From RZYP01 sp964386405 (lineage in GTDB: Bacteria; Bacillota; Negativicutes; Acidaminococcales; Acidaminococcaceae), in the NCBI GenBank assembly GCA_964386405.1, contig CAYLRW010000028.1, positions 1 to 19,420 of the forward strand: 19,420 nucleotides of DNA, given 5' to 3'. The notes below the pieces were generated by a model. It was not told the DNA's origin. It ran no database searches and worked only from the letters and a program-made list of their open reading frames with translations. Below are positions 8,301 through 15,862 of this stretch, one piece after another. Positions within the stretch are counted from its first letter, which is position 1. Every line of letters begins with the position of its first letter. A program made the position numbers and the translations under genes.

Positions 8301-9281
8301 ATGATAATAGAGTACGCAGAGAAAGTTCTGAAAGGCGGAGAAATTTCCAGGGAGGAAGCGATAGAGCTCATAAAAGTGCCCGATCAGGACACAATGCTGC
8401 TTTTAGCGATGGCTGACAGAATCAGACAGAGGTTTAACGGTGATGAGGTTGATGTCTGCGCTATTGTTAATGCAAGAAGCGGACGCTGCCCAGAGAATTG
8501 CAAATTTTGTGCTCAATCCGCACACTACCATACAGGTGTTACGGAATATCCACTCTTGTCAGTAGATGAGCTTGTTGCAGCAGCAAAAAAAGCTAAGGAA
8601 GCCGGTGCGGTACGTTTTTCTATTGTTACCAGCGGCCGTGGTCAGAGCAAGGCTGATGATTTCGAAAATATTTTGCAGGCTCTTACCAGAATAAAAGAAG
8701 AAGTTGGCATCGAGATTTGCACTTCTTTAGGAATTTTGACTCCGGAGCAGGCAAACAAGCTTAAAGAAGTTGGCGTTACCCGTTATCATGCAAATATTGA
8801 AACTGCTCCCAGCCATTTCCCTGATATTTGCAGCACACATTCCTACGAAGATAAAATGTCAACCATTCAAGCTGCTAAAGATGCCGGTATTCGTGTGTGC
8901 TCCGGCGGCATTTTAGGATTGAACGAAACACCTGAGCAACGCGTCGAAATGGCTTTCGAGCTGAAACGTCTTAACATAGATTCGATTCCACTCAATTTAT
9001 TAAACCAGATTGAAGGAACTCCTTTTGAAAATAATAAAAGCTTGACTGCACTGGAAATTTTACGTGCTTTTGCGGTTTTCCGGTTCATTCTGCCTAAAGC
9101 GCTTATTCGTACTGCCGGCGGGCGAGAAGTAAACCTGCGTGATTTGCAGGCCTTGGCTTTGAACGGCGGCATGAATGGTATTATGGTCGGCGGCTATCTG
9201 ACAACTGGCGGTCGCAGGCCGGAAGATGACAAGACTATGTTAAAGGATTTGGGAAGACCACAAACAAAACCACAGATGTAA
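8301..9281 (+). CDS. bioB: Biotin synthase (radical SAM), anaerobe-type cluster ligands
   Basis: Radical-SAM enzyme that inserts sulfur into dethiobiotin to make biotin, the last step of the pathway. The 326 residues contain the SAM-cluster motif CPENCKFC (Cys63, Cys67, Cys70), then the BioB-typical EICTSLG (Cys140), RVCSGG (Cys200) and IRTAGGREVNL (Arg270) segments. Unusually, the position where E. coli and Bacillus BioB have the first [2Fe-2S] cysteine (RFC/TYC) is serine here (Ser107 in VRFSIVTSGRG). Two cysteines absent from those enzymes, Cys53 (VDVCAIV) and Cys177 (PDICSTH), are present. This fits the Type II BioB of obligate anaerobes reported to use a [4Fe-5S] cluster, though I recall the literature and the reference sequences from memory. 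GGAGG at 8288-8292 sets the ATG. First gene of a BirA-controlled operon. Confidence 0.96.
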   Translation: MIIEYAEKVLKGGEISREEAIELIKVPDQDTMLLLAMADRIRQRFNGDEVDVCAIVNARSGRCPENCKFCAQSAHYHTGVTEYPLLSVDELVAAAKKAKEAGAVRFSIVTSGRGQSKADDFENILQALTRIKEEVGIEICTSLGILTPEQANKLKEVGVTRYHANIETAPSHFPDICSTHSYEDKMSTIQAAKDAGIRVCSGGILGLNETPEQRVEMAFELKRLNIDSIPLNLLNQIEGTPFENNKSLTALEILRAFAVFRFILPKALIRTAGGREVNLRDLQALALNGGMNGIMVGGYLTTGGRRPEDDKTMLKDLGRPQTKPQM

Positions 9282-9297
9282 AAAGGGGGAAGAGGGA

Positions 9298-10068
9298 ATG
9301 CTTTTCAGTGTAAAGATGCGTGCCGCCCAAGGTGGTGCCCACGAAAAGGGAGGACGGCATATTTCTGGTGCTGAGCGCATTTTAAGTGAGCCCGGCTTGG
9401 AAAAAACTGTATTAAGCATGCTGGACAGAGCACGGACACACCAAAGAGGTAAGGCCGATTTCATCAGCATCCGCATAGAAGAAGTAAAGAATGAAGATAT
9501 TGTTTATAAGCCGCTATTGTCGATGGAAAGTTTTGAGGCCGCTGATGTTGCCGAGGGTCATGCGGTAGCAGTTGCGGAGCTTGAGAAGGCCGGAGTTACA
9601 AGAACCGCGGCTCAAAATGGCATTTCAGCGTTGTTGTCCTTGCCTGATAGTTTGCGTGGCGCAATGATCTTCGATGCCGTCAGCGGCAAACGTCTGGATG
9701 GTCTGGGACAGCGCGGTGTGCGCGTAAGCAAAATGGATTGTGCGGATTCTGCCGATTACGAAGCTGATCTGGAGAGACGCGGACTTAGAGGTGAACATGT
9801 ACGGGAAGCCCTTGTACTTGCTTCTAAGGTTGCCGGCGCCGATGATATTATTGCTGAGTTATGCTGGTCTGATGACCCGGATTATATTACCGGCTATGTA
9901 GCTTCGAGCAAATTTGGCTATAAAAGAATACCGGTAATGAAAGAAATTGGCAGCCCGGTCGGCGGCAGGATTTTTTTCGTGAAAGAAGAGACTGACCTTA
10001 ATAAGTTATGCTCTTATTTGCAGGAACAAGCTGTTTTGATTAACCTGGGAGGTGACGATAACGTCTAA
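9298..10068 (+). CDS. bioW: 6-carboxyhexanoate-CoA ligase (pimeloyl-CoA synthetase)
   Basis: ATP-dependent ligase that joins pimelate (6-carboxyhexanoate) to CoA, giving pimeloyl-CoA for BioF. The 256-residue product matches the small, structurally distinctive BioW family along its length. Visible matches are the N-terminal YSVKMR-like FSVKMRA, GGRHISGAERI, the RGVRVSKMD segment, and the highly conserved AELCWSDDPDYITGYVA followed by FGYKRIPVMKE. The family is AMP-forming. The gene lies 16 bases after bioB, behind a purine-rich leader (GGGGGAAGAGGG), and its 3' end overlaps the start region of bioF. Its presence means the operon uses free pimelate, rather than the BioC-BioH route; no bioI, bioC, bioH or bioZ is nearby, so the pimelate source is not encoded here. 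Confidence 0.96.
   Translation: MLFSVKMRAAQGGAHEKGGRHISGAERILSEPGLEKTVLSMLDRARTHQRGKADFISIRIEEVKNEDIVYKPLLSMESFEAADVAEGHAVAVAELEKAGVTRTAAQNGISALLSLPDSLRGAMIFDAVSGKRLDGLGQRGVRVSKMDCADSADYEADLERRGLRGEHVREALVLASKVAGADDIIAELCWSDDPDYITGYVASSKFGYKRIPVMKEIGSPVGGRIFFVKEETDLNKLCSYLQEQAVLINLGGDDNV
10048..10055 (+). promoter_or_regulatory. bioF ribosome-binding site without a conventional start at normal spacing
   Basis: GGAGGTGA is fully complementary to the typical 16S rRNA 3' end. Counting from the last G of GGAGG, ATA begins 5 and ACG 8 bases later, while the nearest downstream TTG begins after 17 bases. Translation may depend on ribosomes finishing bioW, whose stop is at 10066-10068. Confidence 0.7.
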
Positions 10069-11248
10069 GTTGGAGAAAGAACTTCAAGCAGAATTAGCGC
10101 TGATAGAGGAACGTGGCCTGACCAGAAAAATCAAGAACCTGCGTTTTCTTGATCCCGTAAGAGCGATTGATGAAGCCGGCAAAGAGTACTTGGTTTTTTC
10201 CAGTAATAACTACTTAGGGTTGACTCACGCGCCTGCAGTGATTGAAGCAGCCAAAGAAGCAAATAATTACGGAACAGGTTCCGGAGGCGCAAGACTAACT
10301 ACCGGCGGGCATTTTGAAGCGAGTATTTTGGAAAAAAAGCTGGCAGATTTCAAACATACCGAAAAAGCTTTGATTTTCAATACGGGCTATATGACCAACC
10401 TTGGGGTACTTTACGGTCTGGTCAAACATAAAGATGTTGTTTTTAGTGATGAGCTGAATCATGCGAGCATTATTGACGGCGCGAAAATCAGCAAGGCAAT
10501 GGTTAAAGTGTACAAGCATGCTGACATGGCTGATTTGGAACGGTTATTGCGAGAAGATGCAGCTGAAGGCAACAGATTTATTGTTACTGATGGGGTCTTC
10601 AGTATGGATGGTGATATTGCTCCATTGCCGGCTTTGGTAAAGTTGGCAGAAAAATATGAGGCGACGCTGATTGTCGATGATGCGCACGCCGTTGGGGTCA
10701 TTGGTGAAGATGGCAGCGGCACTGCAGCACACTTTGGCCTGCAAGGGAAAATTGACTTGCAGGTAGGTACTATGAGCAAGGCTTTGGCGGCAGAGGGCGG
10801 TTACGTAGCGGGAAAGAAAATTTTCATAGACTATCTTATCAATAAGTCCCGACCCTTTATTTTTTCCACGGCACTTGCGCCAGCGCCTGCGGCAGCTGCA
10901 GTTGCTGCTCTTGATTTACTAAGAAAAAATAAAGAAGCTTATTTACAAAGACTGTGGTCAAATACTGTTCTGATGAGGAACCTTCTGAATGGTGCCGGCA
11001 TTCCGCTGGTGGAGGGAGAGACCCCGATAATACCTATCATGGTGGGAGAAGCTTCACTGGCTAGTGAGATTGCAGGTGCTTTAGCAGAAAAAGGGGTATT
11101 AATATCGGCAATACGTCCACCAACTGTCGCACAGGGTCAAAGCCGTCTGCGGCTTACAGTTACAGCGGCACATACTGAAGAACAGCTGACTCATGCAGCA
11201 GACTTAATAATTGAAGTATGGCGGGAAGCAAAAAGAAAGAGGGCTTAG
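10052..11248 (+). CDS. bioF: 8-amino-7-oxononanoate synthase
   Basis: PLP enzyme of the alpha-oxoamine synthase family that condenses pimeloyl-CoA with L-alanine to give 8-amino-7-oxononanoate (KAPA). Conserved features are FSSNNYLGL (residues 49-57), GTGSGGARLTTG, ELNHAS, the cofactor-binding DDAHAVG (209-215), and the PLP lysine Lys243 in GTMSKALAAEGGYVAG. Close relatives include glycine C-acetyltransferase, but position between bioW and bioD settles BioF. The start is uncertain. A perfect ribosome-binding site GGAGGTGA (10048-10055) has no ATG/GTG/TTG at normal distance. The GTG at 10052 lies inside it, the in-frame ATA 10058 or ACG 10061 are well placed, and TTG 10070 is far away. The GTG frame start aligns with the N-terminal length of other BioF proteins. 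The gene overlaps bioW by up to 17 bases. Confidence 0.95.
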   Translation: MTITSKLEKELQAELALIEERGLTRKIKNLRFLDPVRAIDEAGKEYLVFSSNNYLGLTHAPAVIEAAKEANNYGTGSGGARLTTGGHFEASILEKKLADFKHTEKALIFNTGYMTNLGVLYGLVKHKDVVFSDELNHASIIDGAKISKAMVKVYKHADMADLERLLREDAAEGNRFIVTDGVFSMDGDIAPLPALVKLAEKYEATLIVDDAHAVGVIGEDGSGTAAHFGLQGKIDLQVGTMSKALAAEGGYVAGKKIFIDYLINKSRPFIFSTALAPAPAAAAVAALDLLRKNKEAYLQRLWSNTVLMRNLLNGAGIPLVEGETPIIPIMVGEASLASEIAGALAEKGVLISAIRPPTVAQGQSRLRLTVTAAHTEEQLTHAADLIIEVWREAKRKRA

Positions 11249-11250
11249 AG

Positions 11251-11991
11251 ATGATTGCAATTGGGATAACGGCTACTGATACTGACATGGGCAAAACGAT
11301 GGTCAGCGGTGCATTAGCTGCTGCCTTTAACATGCGAGGGTTGAAGGCAGGAGTTTTTAAACCGGCGGCCTCCGGCTGTGTAAGAATGGAAGATGGCAAG
11401 TTATTGTCGACTGATGCCGATTTTTTGATGACTTGTGCTGGTATTGATAAAGATGAGCAAGGCAAGGTAGTTCCGTATGTTCTGGAAGACGCGTTGTCAC
11501 CGGCACAGGCAAGCCGCCTGGCTGGTATAAATATTGAACCCGCGGTTATGACCAGGAAAGCTGCCGAGATGATTGAAAGCAAGCAGATAACCGTTGTTGA
11601 AGGCGTAGGTGGTATTTCTGCCCCCCTTACGGATGATTATCTTGTCAAAGATTTTTTTAAGGAAATCAATGTTCCTGTACTGGTAGTTGTAAAATCTATT
11701 TTAGGCAATATCAATCATGCTGTGTTGACCGTAGAATATGCCAAAAATCACGGACTTAATGTTTTGGGCCTGATTGTTAATTGTTGGGATGAGGGTTCGG
11801 CTGGCGTTTTAGAGCAAAGCAATCTTTACTATTATGAAAAACTCACAGGCTTGCCTATTTTGGGCAAATTACCAGTTATAGACGAGAAACTTATTAAAGA
11901 CGGTAACGTTGCCGGAATCGCTTCTATAGTTGAAAAGAACGTTGCCATAGATAAAATTATCGGTTTGGCGGGAGGAAAAGCAATTGAATAA
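11251..11991 (+). CDS. bioD: Dethiobiotin synthetase
   Basis: ATP-dependent carboxylase that closes the ureido ring of 7,8-diaminopelargonate with CO2 to give dethiobiotin. The 246-residue protein begins with MIAIGITATDTDMGKT, which contains the modified P-loop (Gly14, Lys15, Thr16) characteristic of BioD, where the second Thr-Asp pair replaces the usual Walker A residues. A KPAASG motif follows strand 2 and the VEGVGGISAPL segment corresponds to the family's VEGAGG(L/W)xVP substrate-binding loop. ATG 11251 is preferred, two bases after the bioF stop, with AGAGGG at 11238-11243; an upstream in-frame ATG at 11218 would overlap bioF and lacks a site. Its last bases overlap the TTG start of bioA. 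Confidence 0.95.
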   Translation: MIAIGITATDTDMGKTMVSGALAAAFNMRGLKAGVFKPAASGCVRMEDGKLLSTDADFLMTCAGIDKDEQGKVVPYVLEDALSPAQASRLAGINIEPAVMTRKAAEMIESKQITVVEGVGGISAPLTDDYLVKDFFKEINVPVLVVVKSILGNINHAVLTVEYAKNHGLNVLGLIVNCWDEGSAGVLEQSNLYYYEKLTGLPILGKLPVIDEKLIKDGNVAGIASIVEKNVAIDKIIGLAGGKAIE

Positions 11992-13378
11992 GTGGGAGAA
12001 GTTAGACAAAGAATATATCTGGCATCCTTTTACGCAGATGAAAGGCTGGAACGAAAACGAACAACTGGTTATCGAACGTGGCGAAGGCGTAAAATTATAT
12101 GATACTGAAGGACGCAGTTATTACGATGGCATTTCCAGTTTGTGGGTAAATATTCACGGTCATCACAGACCGGAGATAGACCAGGCAATCAAAGATCAGC
12201 TCGACCAGATTGCCCATTCAACCTTGTTAGGCTTAATTAATAAACCGTCGGCAGAATTTGCTCAAAAACTGGTAGAAGTTGCCCCTGCCGGCTTAAATAA
12301 AGTTTTTTATTCTGACGATGGCTCAACTGCTGTCGAAGCGGCAGTAAAAATAGCCTTTCAATACTGGCAGCATAAAGGCCGGCCTGAAAAGCAGGGTTTT
12401 ATAAACTTAGGGGATTCCTATCACGGTGATACTGTAGGCGCTGTCAGCGTCGGTAATATTGATGTTTTTCACAAGGTTTATAAGCCCTTGCTTTTCGGCA
12501 CAGCAAAGATGACTTGCCCATCCTTTTACCATAATAAGATAAAGGGACTGGCAAGCGAAGAAGCTTTCCTGCAATATTGTCTGGATGAAATTGAAGCTTA
12601 TCTGAAAGAACATGCTAAAACAACGGCAGCAATGATAATTGAGCCTTTAGTGCAAGCTGCGGCTGGCATGTTGATGCAGCCAAAAGGCTACATCAAAGGC
12701 ATTAGGGAATTGACGCAAAAATATGATGTTCTGCTGATTGTGGACGAAGTTGCAACAGGTTTTGGCAGGACCGGCAAAATGTGGGCTTGTGACAATGAAG
12801 GGATAAGCCCTGACCTGATGACCTTATCCAAAGGTATTACGGGTGGCTATCTGCCGCTTGGAGCAACTTTGACAACCGATGAAATATATGATGCTTTTTT
12901 AGGTGAACCGACAGAGTACAAAACTTTTTATCATGGACATTCTTATACGGGAAATCCATTGGCTTGTGCTGCTGGCCTTGCCAGTTTGGAAATTTTCAAA
13001 AAAGAAAACGTCATAACCAATTTACCACCCAAAATGGATGTAATTGCCAAACATATGGAGAAAATGAATAAAATGAAATACGTTGGTGATGCCAGACAAT
13101 GCGGTATGTTGGCAGGCATTGAGCTGATGCAGGATAAAGAAAAGAAAGAATCCTTTGCCCCAGAATTGCAGATGGCTGGCGGGATTTGCCAGGCAGCCAG
13201 AAAATATGGTTTGATAGTAAGAAATATCGGCGATGTTATTATCTTCATGCCACCGCTGGCTAGCAGCAAAGACGAAATAGAGATAATGCTCGACAAACTT
13301 GAACAAGCTATGCAAGAAGTATTTGCGAAAATAGATTCAGGCAAGCAAATAGTTTTTTCCGATCCCTGCGCTTTTTAA
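11984..13378 (+). CDS. bioA: 7,8-diaminopelargonate synthase (KAPA aminotransferase)
   Basis: Class-III PLP aminotransferase that converts KAPA to 7,8-diaminopelargonate. The 464 residues show IWHPFTQMKGW near the N-terminus, YSDDGSTAVEAA (109-120), YHGDTVGAVSVG, the cofactor aspartate Asp254 in IVDEVATGFGRTG and the Schiff-base Lys283 in LSKGITGGYLPLG. The sequence follows the Bacillus subtilis enzyme closely as I remember it, including HGHSYTGN and GDVIxFxPPLAS. That enzyme uses lysine instead of S-adenosylmethionine as amino donor, so lysine is a possibility here (inference). The start is TTG 11984, set by GGAGG at 11971-11975 eight bases upstream and overlapping the bioD stop, which suggests coupling. 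It ends the operon, immediately before a 20-bp terminator hairpin. Confidence 0.95.
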   Translation: MNKWEKLDKEYIWHPFTQMKGWNENEQLVIERGEGVKLYDTEGRSYYDGISSLWVNIHGHHRPEIDQAIKDQLDQIAHSTLLGLINKPSAEFAQKLVEVAPAGLNKVFYSDDGSTAVEAAVKIAFQYWQHKGRPEKQGFINLGDSYHGDTVGAVSVGNIDVFHKVYKPLLFGTAKMTCPSFYHNKIKGLASEEAFLQYCLDEIEAYLKEHAKTTAAMIIEPLVQAAAGMLMQPKGYIKGIRELTQKYDVLLIVDEVATGFGRTGKMWACDNEGISPDLMTLSKGITGGYLPLGATLTTDEIYDAFLGEPTEYKTFYHGHSYTGNPLACAAGLASLEIFKKENVITNLPPKMDVIAKHMEKMNKMKYVGDARQCGMLAGIELMQDKEKKESFAPELQMAGGICQAARKYGLIVRNIGDVIIFMPPLASSKDEIEIMLDKLEQAMQEVFAKIDSGKQIVFSDPCAF

Positions 13379-13380
13379 AA

Positions 13381-13424
13381 TAGAAAGAGTCTGAAACATT
13401 GTGAAATGTTTCAGACTCTTTCTA
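13381..13424. terminator. Perfect 20-bp hairpin terminator after the biotin operon
   Basis: Bases 13381-13400 are perfectly complementary to 13405-13424, with a GTGA loop. The 5' arm is A-rich and the 3' arm ends in CTCTTTCTA, so the U-rich part is embedded in the stem. This is a common terminator design; it could work on both strands. Confidence 0.85.
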
Positions 13425-13456
13425 CATATCATGAAGATCAGGAATTGTCCTTTTCA

Positions 13457-13484
13457 TTGACAGAGTAAAATAGTATACTATACT
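13457..13484 (+). promoter_or_regulatory. Promoter of the rapZ-yvcK-whiA operon
   Basis: Consensus -35 TTGACA (13457-13462) and -10 TATACT (13479-13484) with a 16-base spacer. A 12-base palindrome, ATAGTATACTAT (13470-13481), overlaps the -10. The predicted transcript would have a leader of roughly 115 bases before the rapZ ATG, which contains a 9-base repeat (AAGATCAGG at 13522-13530, also at 13434-13442) but no riboswitch I recognise. Confidence 0.75.
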
Positions 13485-13606
13485 TAATGCACTTAGATAT
13501 TGAAAGCACTGCTTTTGTATAAAGATCAGGCATATTTTTAAAGTTGCAGATAATTAGAAAACCGCATATATTAATAAGCTGGTTTTTAGAGAGCGGAGGT
13601 GACGTT

Positions 13607-14473
13607 ATGAGCGACTCACGAATTTTAATTATTACAGGCATGTCTGGTGCCGGTAAAACACAAGTCATGAGAACATTGGAAGATCTTAATTATTTTTGTG
13701 TTGACAATTTGCCACCGGCTTTGATTCCCAAATTTGCGGAACTTTGCATGCAGACAGAGGGAAAAGTGAACCGTATTGCCTTTGTCGTTGATATTCGCGG
13801 CGGCGAATTTTTTGAAGAAATGGTTGGCGTATTGGATGAGATGAAGCTGAACGGCACTAAGTATGAGCTTTTATTCCTTGATGCCAGCGACGAAGTATTG
13901 ATAAGAAGATACAAGGAAACCCGGCGTAGGCATCCGCTTGCCAATGAGGGCAGCTTAAGCCAGGGAATTGCGAAGGAACGAGAAAAGGTCGGCAATGTCA
14001 GAGCCAAGGCAACACACATTCTGGATACTACAAATACTACAACCACAGATTTGCGAGACAAAATCATTGCACTTTATGGCAGCGGTGATAGTTTTTCTAA
14101 GATGAATGTCATTATACAGTCTTTTGGGTTTAAGCATGGTATACCGCTCGATTGTGATATGATGTTCGATGTGCGTTTTTTGCCCAATCCATTTTACGTA
14201 CCAGAATTGAAAGCACTTACTGGTAATGATCAGGAAGTAATGACTTATATTTGGAATTACCAGATAACTCGGGAGTTTACAAAGAAACTTGAGGATATGG
14301 TTTTGTTTTTATTGCCTGAATATCAAAAAGAAGGCAAAAGTCAGTTTACTATTGCCATTGGCTGTACTGGTGGTAATCATCGCTCAGTATTCATAGCAAA
14401 TAAATTATGCGACTTCTTACGTGATCATGATTATGAGACACAGGTTGTGCACCGTGATCTGAATAAAAAGTAA
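13607..14473 (+). CDS. rapZ: RapZ/YvcJ family nucleotide-binding protein
   Basis: P-loop protein of the RapZ (YvcJ) family, 288 residues. In E. coli RapZ is an RNase adapter that senses glucosamine-6-phosphate; in Gram-positives YvcJ is a nucleotide-binding protein encoded with yvcK and whiA whose role is less clear. Motifs are Walker A GMSGAGKT (residues 11-18), CVDNLPPALIPKF just after, the VVDIRGGEFF strand, ETRRRHPL, and the C-terminal GCTGGNHRSVFIANKL block (from residue 252) that forms the conserved ligand-binding domain. GGAGGTGA at 13595-13602 fixes the ATG at 13607. The stop lies 14 bases before the yvcK start, and the gene is first in the operon. Confidence 0.95.
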   Translation: MSDSRILIITGMSGAGKTQVMRTLEDLNYFCVDNLPPALIPKFAELCMQTEGKVNRIAFVVDIRGGEFFEEMVGVLDEMKLNGTKYELLFLDASDEVLIRRYKETRRRHPLANEGSLSQGIAKEREKVGNVRAKATHILDTTNTTTTDLRDKIIALYGSGDSFSKMNVIIQSFGFKHGIPLDCDMMFDVRFLPNPFYVPELKALTGNDQEVMTYIWNYQITREFTKKLEDMVLFLLPEYQKEGKSQFTIAIGCTGGNHRSVFIANKLCDFLRDHDYETQVVHRDLNKK

Positions 14474-14487
14474 TGCAGGAGGATTCT

Positions 14488-15858
14488 ATGGGCTGGATTA
14501 AGTGGTTATGGCCAGGCATGAATTTAAAACGTTGGTTGTTTTTATTTACGATTGGCGCAGTCTTTTCTGCTATTGGTATAGCCTTAGTATTTAATTATCA
14601 ATTTATCGGTTTCATCGAAGAACTATTGTTCAAGATGATGTATATGGCAACTGGTGAATACTACAAGGCTATTTCGATGGCTGGTGGTATTTCAATCCTT
14701 TTGGTTGGTTTAATTGTTATGTTTTATGCAACCAGGCAGATTATTCATTCTGTTATGGAGTCGGTATTGCCGGGTGAGAATACATCGTTGATGGAACGTA
14801 TTTTTCGCCAGCGCAAGCTGAACAAAGGACCGGCAATAACTGTTGTAGGCGGTGGAACCGGCCTTTCTGTTCTCTTACGCGGTATGAAATATATAACTCA
14901 TAATTGTACTGCAGTTGTTTCAACAGCTGATAATGGCGGTTCTTCGGGACGTCTGCGGCAGGAGCTAGGGATTATACCACCGGGTGATTTGCGTAACTGT
15001 TTGGTTGCTCTTGCTGACACTGAGCCGCTGATGGAAAAGGTTATGCAGTATCGTTTCAAAGGTGATACTCCATTGGCTGGTCATAATCTTGGTAACTTAT
15101 TCATTGCTGCTTTAGCCGAAGCTGAAGGAAGCATGGAAGCCGGGTTGGTGGCCGTTAGTGAAATTTTGAAGGTAAGAGGACATGTAGTACCTTCCACGTT
15201 GGAAAATGTAAATCTGATGGCAGAGATGTCTGACGGCACAATCGTTAAAGGCGAATCGGAAATATCGTTAGCACAAAAAAGAATTAAAAAACTGCAAATT
15301 GTTCCATCAGATGCTAAAGCGACACAAGGCGCAATTGCTGCAATCATGGAGGCAGATGTTTTGATTTTTGGACCAGGCAGCCTTTATACAAGTGTAATTG
15401 CCAATATGTTGGTGCCTGAAATCAAAGAAGCTATTATTGAGTCTGACGCTGTTAAGATTTATGTTTGCAATGTTATGACCCAACCGGGTGAAACAGATGG
15501 TTATGGTGCTTATGACCATGTCAAAGCAATTATTGACCATGTTGGACAGCAATTTCTTGATTATGTGGTTGTTAACAGCGAGCGTGTTACAGATGCCCAG
15601 CTTGCTATGTATCAGGAAAAGGGTTCTATGCCTGTCTCTCCTGATATTGAACAAATCCGACAACTGGGTATAGAAGTGGTAGCAAATAGTTTAATCAGTA
15701 CAACTGATTTTGTCAGACATAATCCGGTCAAACTGGCGCAGACAATCATTTCTTTGGTTTACCGCTTACGCCTTTTTGGTAAGGGTATGCAATTTTTTGA
15801 TTATGTTTTTGTGCGCCAAAGCATAAGAAATCTGGAAAAAAATAAACGCGGGGAGTAG
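14488..15858 (+). CDS. yvcK: YvcK/GlmR-type gluconeogenesis factor with N-terminal membrane anchor
   Basis: CofD-like family protein that binds nucleotide-sugar (UDP-GlcNAc in Bacillus GlmR) and is needed for growth on gluconeogenic carbon and for normal cell-wall precursor supply. The 456-residue product has two hydrophobic helices (about residues 15-36 and 64-82) before the conserved domain. That domain starts at ITVVGGGTGLSVLLRGMK (117-134) and contains STADNGGSSGRLR (145-157), PPGDLRNCL, GHNLGNL and FGPGSLYTSV. Bacillus YvcK lacks this anchor, so here the domain is probably tethered to the inner face of the membrane. AGGAGG (14477-14482) precedes ATG 14488; another ATG at 14473, overlapping the rapZ stop, is in frame but upstream of the site. 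Confidence 0.94.
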   Translation: MGWIKWLWPGMNLKRWLFLFTIGAVFSAIGIALVFNYQFIGFIEELLFKMMYMATGEYYKAISMAGGISILLVGLIVMFYATRQIIHSVMESVLPGENTSLMERIFRQRKLNKGPAITVVGGGTGLSVLLRGMKYITHNCTAVVSTADNGGSSGRLRQELGIIPPGDLRNCLVALADTEPLMEKVMQYRFKGDTPLAGHNLGNLFIAALAEAEGSMEAGLVAVSEILKVRGHVVPSTLENVNLMAEMSDGTIVKGESEISLAQKRIKKLQIVPSDAKATQGAIAAIMEADVLIFGPGSLYTSVIANMLVPEIKEAIIESDAVKIYVCNVMTQPGETDGYGAYDHVKAIIDHVGQQFLDYVVVNSERVTDAQLAMYQEKGSMPVSPDIEQIRQLGIEVVANSLISTTDFVRHNPVKLAQTIISLVYRLRLFGKGMQFFDYVFVRQSIRNLEKNKRGE

Positions 15859-15862
15859 AACG

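Noticed and set aside
10052..11248. Glycine C-acetyltransferase (kbl) as the identity of the bioF gene
   Set aside because: The families share a fold and active site, but the gene lies between bioW and bioD with no threonine dehydrogenase nearby.
11218..11250. ATG 11218 as the bioD start
   Set aside because: It lies inside bioF, has no ribosome-binding site, and adds a lysine-rich tail before the standard P-loop start; ATG 11251 has AGAGGG at good spacing.
13487..13522. 11-codon reading frame (MHLDIESTAFV) just after the rapZ -10
   Set aside because: It has no ribosome-binding site, and its start falls right at the expected transcription start; a short frame like this is likely chance.
13544..13606. 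Upstream start at 13544 for rapZ
   Set aside because: It would add 21 residues not seen in the family, while GGAGGTGA is ideally placed for ATG 13607.
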